DNA of 64,000 bases from Argopecten irradians (Eukaryota > Mollusca > Bivalvia > Pectinida > Pectinidae), in contig NC_091147.1 in assembly GCF_041381155.1 (NCBI RefSeq), forward strand, positions 14,780,318 to 14,844,317, given 5' to 3'. Each line of letters starts with the position of its first letter. The stretch's first letter is position 1. Position numbers and translations under genes: made by a program. Below the pieces are notes generated by a model. It saw only the letters and a list, made by a program, of their open reading frames with translations. It was not told the DNA's origin and ran no database searches. This document shows positions 61,501 to 64,000 of the stretch, piece by piece.

Positions 61501-63474
61501 AAGTTCCAAATGTACTTGTACGGTCGCGAGTTTATACTGTATACATGTACAGATCATAGGCCATTGGTGTTTATCCAAAAGAGTAAGATAGAACGTAGTA
61601 GAATCATGCGATGGGCTCTGTTCTTACAGAACTACAAGTTTCGCATTAAGGCAATTAAGGGGTCAGAAAATGTAGCAACAGATTATCTCAGTAGGCAATA
61701 TTAGTTTTGTCATTCTGTTCCCTACTAAAAGTTGTCCTTGTAGATATGTTAGAATTTAAGATAGGATTTTTGTATATATGTATGCATTTATTCTTAGTGT
61801 TGTGAAAATACATAAAGCTAAGTATTTTCAGAAATAGGGGGTTGTCAGAATAAATTTTCGTGATTTTTCTATACACTACTATGGACATATATAAGATGGT
61901 GTCGTGCTCCCTACATTGTGTCCGCAGGGGAGTTATCGCCCTTCACCGGATGTGAAGATGAAAGAAAACGCGCTGAATGCAGAAGGAGGACAGCTGTATG
62001 TATATGTGTCTTCGAAATGAACTGAAGGAGGTTGCCTAACGTCGTGAACGTGTGTATCAACTGTGATGTCGGTGTAATACGCGTGGAACTTTTGCGACGG
62101 CTGTGTGTGCACCGTGTGGAAATTGGGTCACAGCGCAAGAGGCAATAGACTGTTGGTATAATTATAGTGTTATTGTGTTAACTCGACACCCCCTATTGTT
62201 TTGTTATTATGTCTAATTAAATGTTAAATGTATCTCAACGTCTCTGTCGTCATTTCATAGTCCAGCTAACAAATATCTTCCAATATACCCTACGAAAGAT
62301 CCCAAAATAAATTAGTCTAGGGATAAGGTGAGCGGAATCGTCTTTGGACGTGGTCTGTTTCGTCTCCGCCCCATTCTAGATATTTATCTAGATCTTTTTC
62401 TCCTGACAGATAAACATTGCGAGTATTGCAGTTTGGGACCTTCACCCTGATCTTACAATGATGAATCTCCAACTAGCACCATATCCTTTTTAGTTTATAT
62501 ATGGGCCATATTACCTTGACTAATTCTAACAATCCTGAACACCTGTGAAAGATTGTTGATGCTTTAAATAGGAGTGATTTATTCACAAAATTGTATAGAA
62601 ACCAGCATTTGACGGAGAAATATCTATCTGTACCAACAGCGACATTTATAGATAAGCTGAAGACCCCAATGTCGATCTTTTCCCCTATTTTTACGTTACA
62701 AACAATAATAAACAATGTTTCAAATAACTCAATCAATCGTTTTTGAATTTATAATCTGAAAACAAATATCCGAACAAACAGACAAAAAGGGAGTTCCCAC
62801 TTTCGGTTTCAATCAGTATAACAGGATAAAATGCATACTCACAATCCAGGAAACCTGTGTTCGGTTACTATTGTCCTCCGGGTAAAACGACCCGGGATGA
62901 ATGTACGGGTTGATTTGTGGAACTGAAAATGTTCAAATAATATATGTCTTATGTTACTTTTATGGGAAAATATATATGGAATCATTATGGAGCTATGGAA
63001 ATATCTTTCTTAACTCCAACAGTGATAAATAATTAAGCTCTTATTACTGACGTTTAATTTTTTCAAAAAGAAGTTCATAATGAAAATCAACAGAACAGCC
63101 GTGAATGAAATATCTATACGATATTTCTAACTATTCTTATCTAAATATCACATTATCATATCTTTGTTCGAATGGATCAATTGTCTCGCGAAGTCTAGAG
63201 GAAGGGAAATGAGGACTCCTTAAAAAAATGTCTTCATATCCATTGTAATGTTTTAGATTAATCAGACAGGCTAACAAAATAAGAGATCAGCTCAATAAAG
63301 ACATACATTGAGGATACACGGACGACAGACATACTTACCATCCGCTGCTGTGGTAAGGATGATAGAGACCGGATCACTCTGATGCTCCACTGTCTGGGCG
63401 GTGACGTCAAATGTATAGTTAGCGAATGGTCTCAAACCAGTAATAGTTATCGATGTGCGGTTGGTCGACAAGTT
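49558..63474 (-). CDS. Class I cytokine receptor, gp130/Domeless-like (3' part, ten exons)
   Basis: Cell-surface receptor expected to signal through JAK and STAT. Exons, 5' to 3': 63339-63474, 62843-62922, 54858-55068, 54432-54568, 53850-54018, 53182-53331, 52647-52778, 51892-51985, 51462-51534, 49558-50850. All have GT/AG sites and matched phase; earlier exons lie to the right of the window. Extracellular part: the end of one fibronectin III domain (LRPFANYTFDVTAQT), then three more, each coded by two exons. The module SAYTVHYCMASVNYTCL to SSGIKWSTCTR resembles the gp130/LIFR/Domeless pattern (xxxWC...C, SSGMxWxxC). Membrane helix: YLTFLLLGIIIGAVTVCIG. Juxtamembrane GYYKKVRQDTQQIDVPLIPS contains a Box1-like IxVPxIP. 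The last exon encodes 430 residues with a repeated tyrosine array. Many N-glycosylation sites occur. The intron between exons 62843 and 55068 holds an LTR element. Domeless orthology is likely, not proven. Confidence 0.8.
49575..50245 (-). repeat. Coding minisatellite in the receptor tail, eleven units
   Basis: Three modules recur in frame: A = TENENR, B = HTQGRNLPK, C = TAQTEDYVI. Reading from the N-terminus the units are ABC, AC, ABC, AC, AC, AB, ABC, ABC, AB, ABC, ABC, of 72, 48 or 45 bp, all multiples of three. Module C gives nine tyrosines in an acidic context (TE(D/N)Y(V/I)(I/T)). Units are nearly identical at DNA level, so the array is young and probably varies in copy number. Confidence 0.92.
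51055..51205 (-). pseudogene. Degraded duplicate of part of the receptor tail exon
   Basis: In the intron before the last exon, the minus strand of this stretch reads like the tail segment at about 50315-50465. RNSSIQGQISR and KNNEQ resemble RNSSSEDKISR and KNNEQ of the real exon, and both are followed by NNxMS(D/E)NE. It has diverged, has no clear splice sites, and is probably a decayed internal duplication. Confidence 0.75.
55097..56699 (+). repeat. Left LTR, enlarged by a nested element
   Basis: Matches the right LTR outside the 1-kb insertion at 55379-56377. It also differs from the right LTR by a segment of about 60 bp present only here and one of about 35 bp present only in the right copy. 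It begins 28 bp upstream (in gene orientation) of the receptor exon at 54858-55068. Confidence 0.9.
55379..56377. mobile_element. Foldback element nested in the left LTR
   Basis: 999 bp, composed of two nearly identical inverted arms of about 440 bp (55379-55820 and 55936-56377) around a ~115-bp centre. Ends are CATAGGTATTTAGCAC and GTGCTTAATACCTATG. The 7-bp GTCGGTG flanks it (55372-55378 and 56378-56384). The right LTR shows the uninterrupted site GATGTCGGTGTAATACG, which fixes the boundaries. No coding sequence; the mobilising family is unknown. If transcribed it would form a long hairpin RNA. Confidence 0.9.
61843..62408 (+). repeat. Right LTR
   Basis: 566 bp from TGTCAG to CTGACA, preceded by a G-rich purine tract. 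It is the uninterrupted counterpart of the left LTR. GATAA follows directly as the target duplication. Confidence 0.92.
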
Positions 63475-64000
63475 CTTAAAATAAAGAGTTGATTATGTCA
63501 TTTATGAAATTAATCTTTTATGCAGTTTGATTTGCTACCATTTATTCGCTTTGAAAAGCCATATTGGCTGGCGAAATGCTGGTAAACGTTCTTATGAAAT
63601 GGACGTTTTATGAAAAATATTGAAAATAATGAATTATTTTCTCGGTTTCCCCAAGCTTTATAATGCCTTAATGTTATTCTGGTTATTGAATACAAACACG
63701 CCAAAGAAACCAAATCCCAAAATAATAAATTGCGTAGTTTCTTTAATTTTTATTAATACAACGCGACTAGCGGTTGTATTAATGCTATCCGGTTTACTAT
63801 TGATGTGTAAGACTGAGTAGGACTTGCCCTACAATGACATCTAGTGGTGACCTCTTGAACCATTTCATTCATAAACTTCCATTCATAAATTCCCTATTCA
63901 TTGAATAATATTCCTTTGGACCAATCAGTAGTCATGGGAAGACTGCCTACTGATTGGTAGAATAAACAGAGTGTGTATAGAATACACAGAGTGTGTATAG
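63475..64000. other. Receptor intron running out of the window, with small palindromes
   Basis: No exon recognised. ATTAATACAACGCGAC and its mirrored GCGGTTGTATTAAT (about 63754-63784) form a small hairpin. ACCAATCAGTAG and CTACTGATTGGT (about 63921-63959) form another around 15 bp. The last bases repeat AGAGTGTGTATAG with a ~22-bp period. Confidence 0.5.

Larger units (their letters stand above)
55097..62408 (+). mobile_element. Ty3/gypsy LTR retrotransposon, Gmr1-like domain order (fossil)
   Basis: A 7.3-kb element flanked by the 5-bp duplication GATAA (55092-55096 and 62409-62413). LTRs begin TGTCAG and end CTGACA. Directly after the left LTR is an 18-base primer-binding site TGGGGGCTCGTCCGGGAT (56703-56720), of tRNA-Pro type; a purine tract precedes the right LTR. 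Parts, in order: gag (~57.3-58.4 kb), aspartic protease (~58.5-58.8, DTG), integrase (~59.1-60.2, with zinc finger and GPY/F-type end), reverse transcriptase (~60.4-61.0, YVDD) and RNase H (~61.1-61.7). The coding part is broken, with roughly four interruptions. The LTRs differ by a few percent plus several indels, so the copy is moderately young. It lies in a receptor intron, antisense to the gene, and carries a nested insertion in its left LTR. Confidence 0.9.

Overview
The window is eukaryotic, AT-rich and intron-rich. Gene structures, protein matches and repeat types point to a mollusc, most likely a bivalve; this is inference from gene content and repeat style, not a species call. Most coding sequence sits in short exons, so long open frames miss nearly all of it. 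I rebuilt the gene models by matching translated exons to remembered family sequences and requiring GT/AG sites and consistent codon phase.

Layout. (1) About 1.2-5.8 kb, minus strand: 5' part of UBAC2, an ER rhomboid-like protein with a UBA domain; four exons are in the window and the rest lies to the left. (2) 5.99-19.26 kb, plus strand: complete 13-exon DAW1 (ODA16), the WD-repeat factor that delivers outer dynein arms to cilia; its start codon is 157 bp from that of UBAC2, head to head. Intron 1 holds a whole-looking hAT DNA transposon (6.52-9.78 kb). (3) 19.3-27.5 kb: gene-poor, with miniature transposons and a Helitron-like element made of ~145-bp tandem units. (4) 27.5-30.1 kb, minus strand: complete 3-exon NDUFA1 (respiratory complex I). 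(5) 30.8-44.6 kb, plus strand: complete 11-exon UPF3 (nonsense-mediated decay), divergent from NDUFA1 as in the human Xq24 neighbourhood. (6) 44.6-49.6 kb: no gene seen, several miniature transposons. (7) 49.6-63.5 kb, minus strand: 3' ten exons of a class I cytokine receptor of the gp130/Domeless type, with fibronectin III domains, one membrane segment, a Box1-like motif and a cytoplasmic tail. The tail contains an eleven-unit coding minisatellite with nine near-identical tyrosine motifs. One intron of this gene carries a 7.3-kb broken LTR retrotransposon of Ty3/gypsy type with integrase ahead of reverse transcriptase (Gmr1-like order). Its left LTR in turn carries a 1-kb foldback element.

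The genes do not form one pathway. Two divergent pairs (UBAC2/DAW1 and NDUFA1/UPF3) share short intergenic regions that may act as bidirectional promoters. The most interesting signals are the repeated tyrosine array in the receptor tail, the unusual pol order of the LTR element with its nested insertion, the conserved NDUFA1-UPF3 neighbourhood, and tandem-unit elements carrying many nuclear-receptor-like half-sites.
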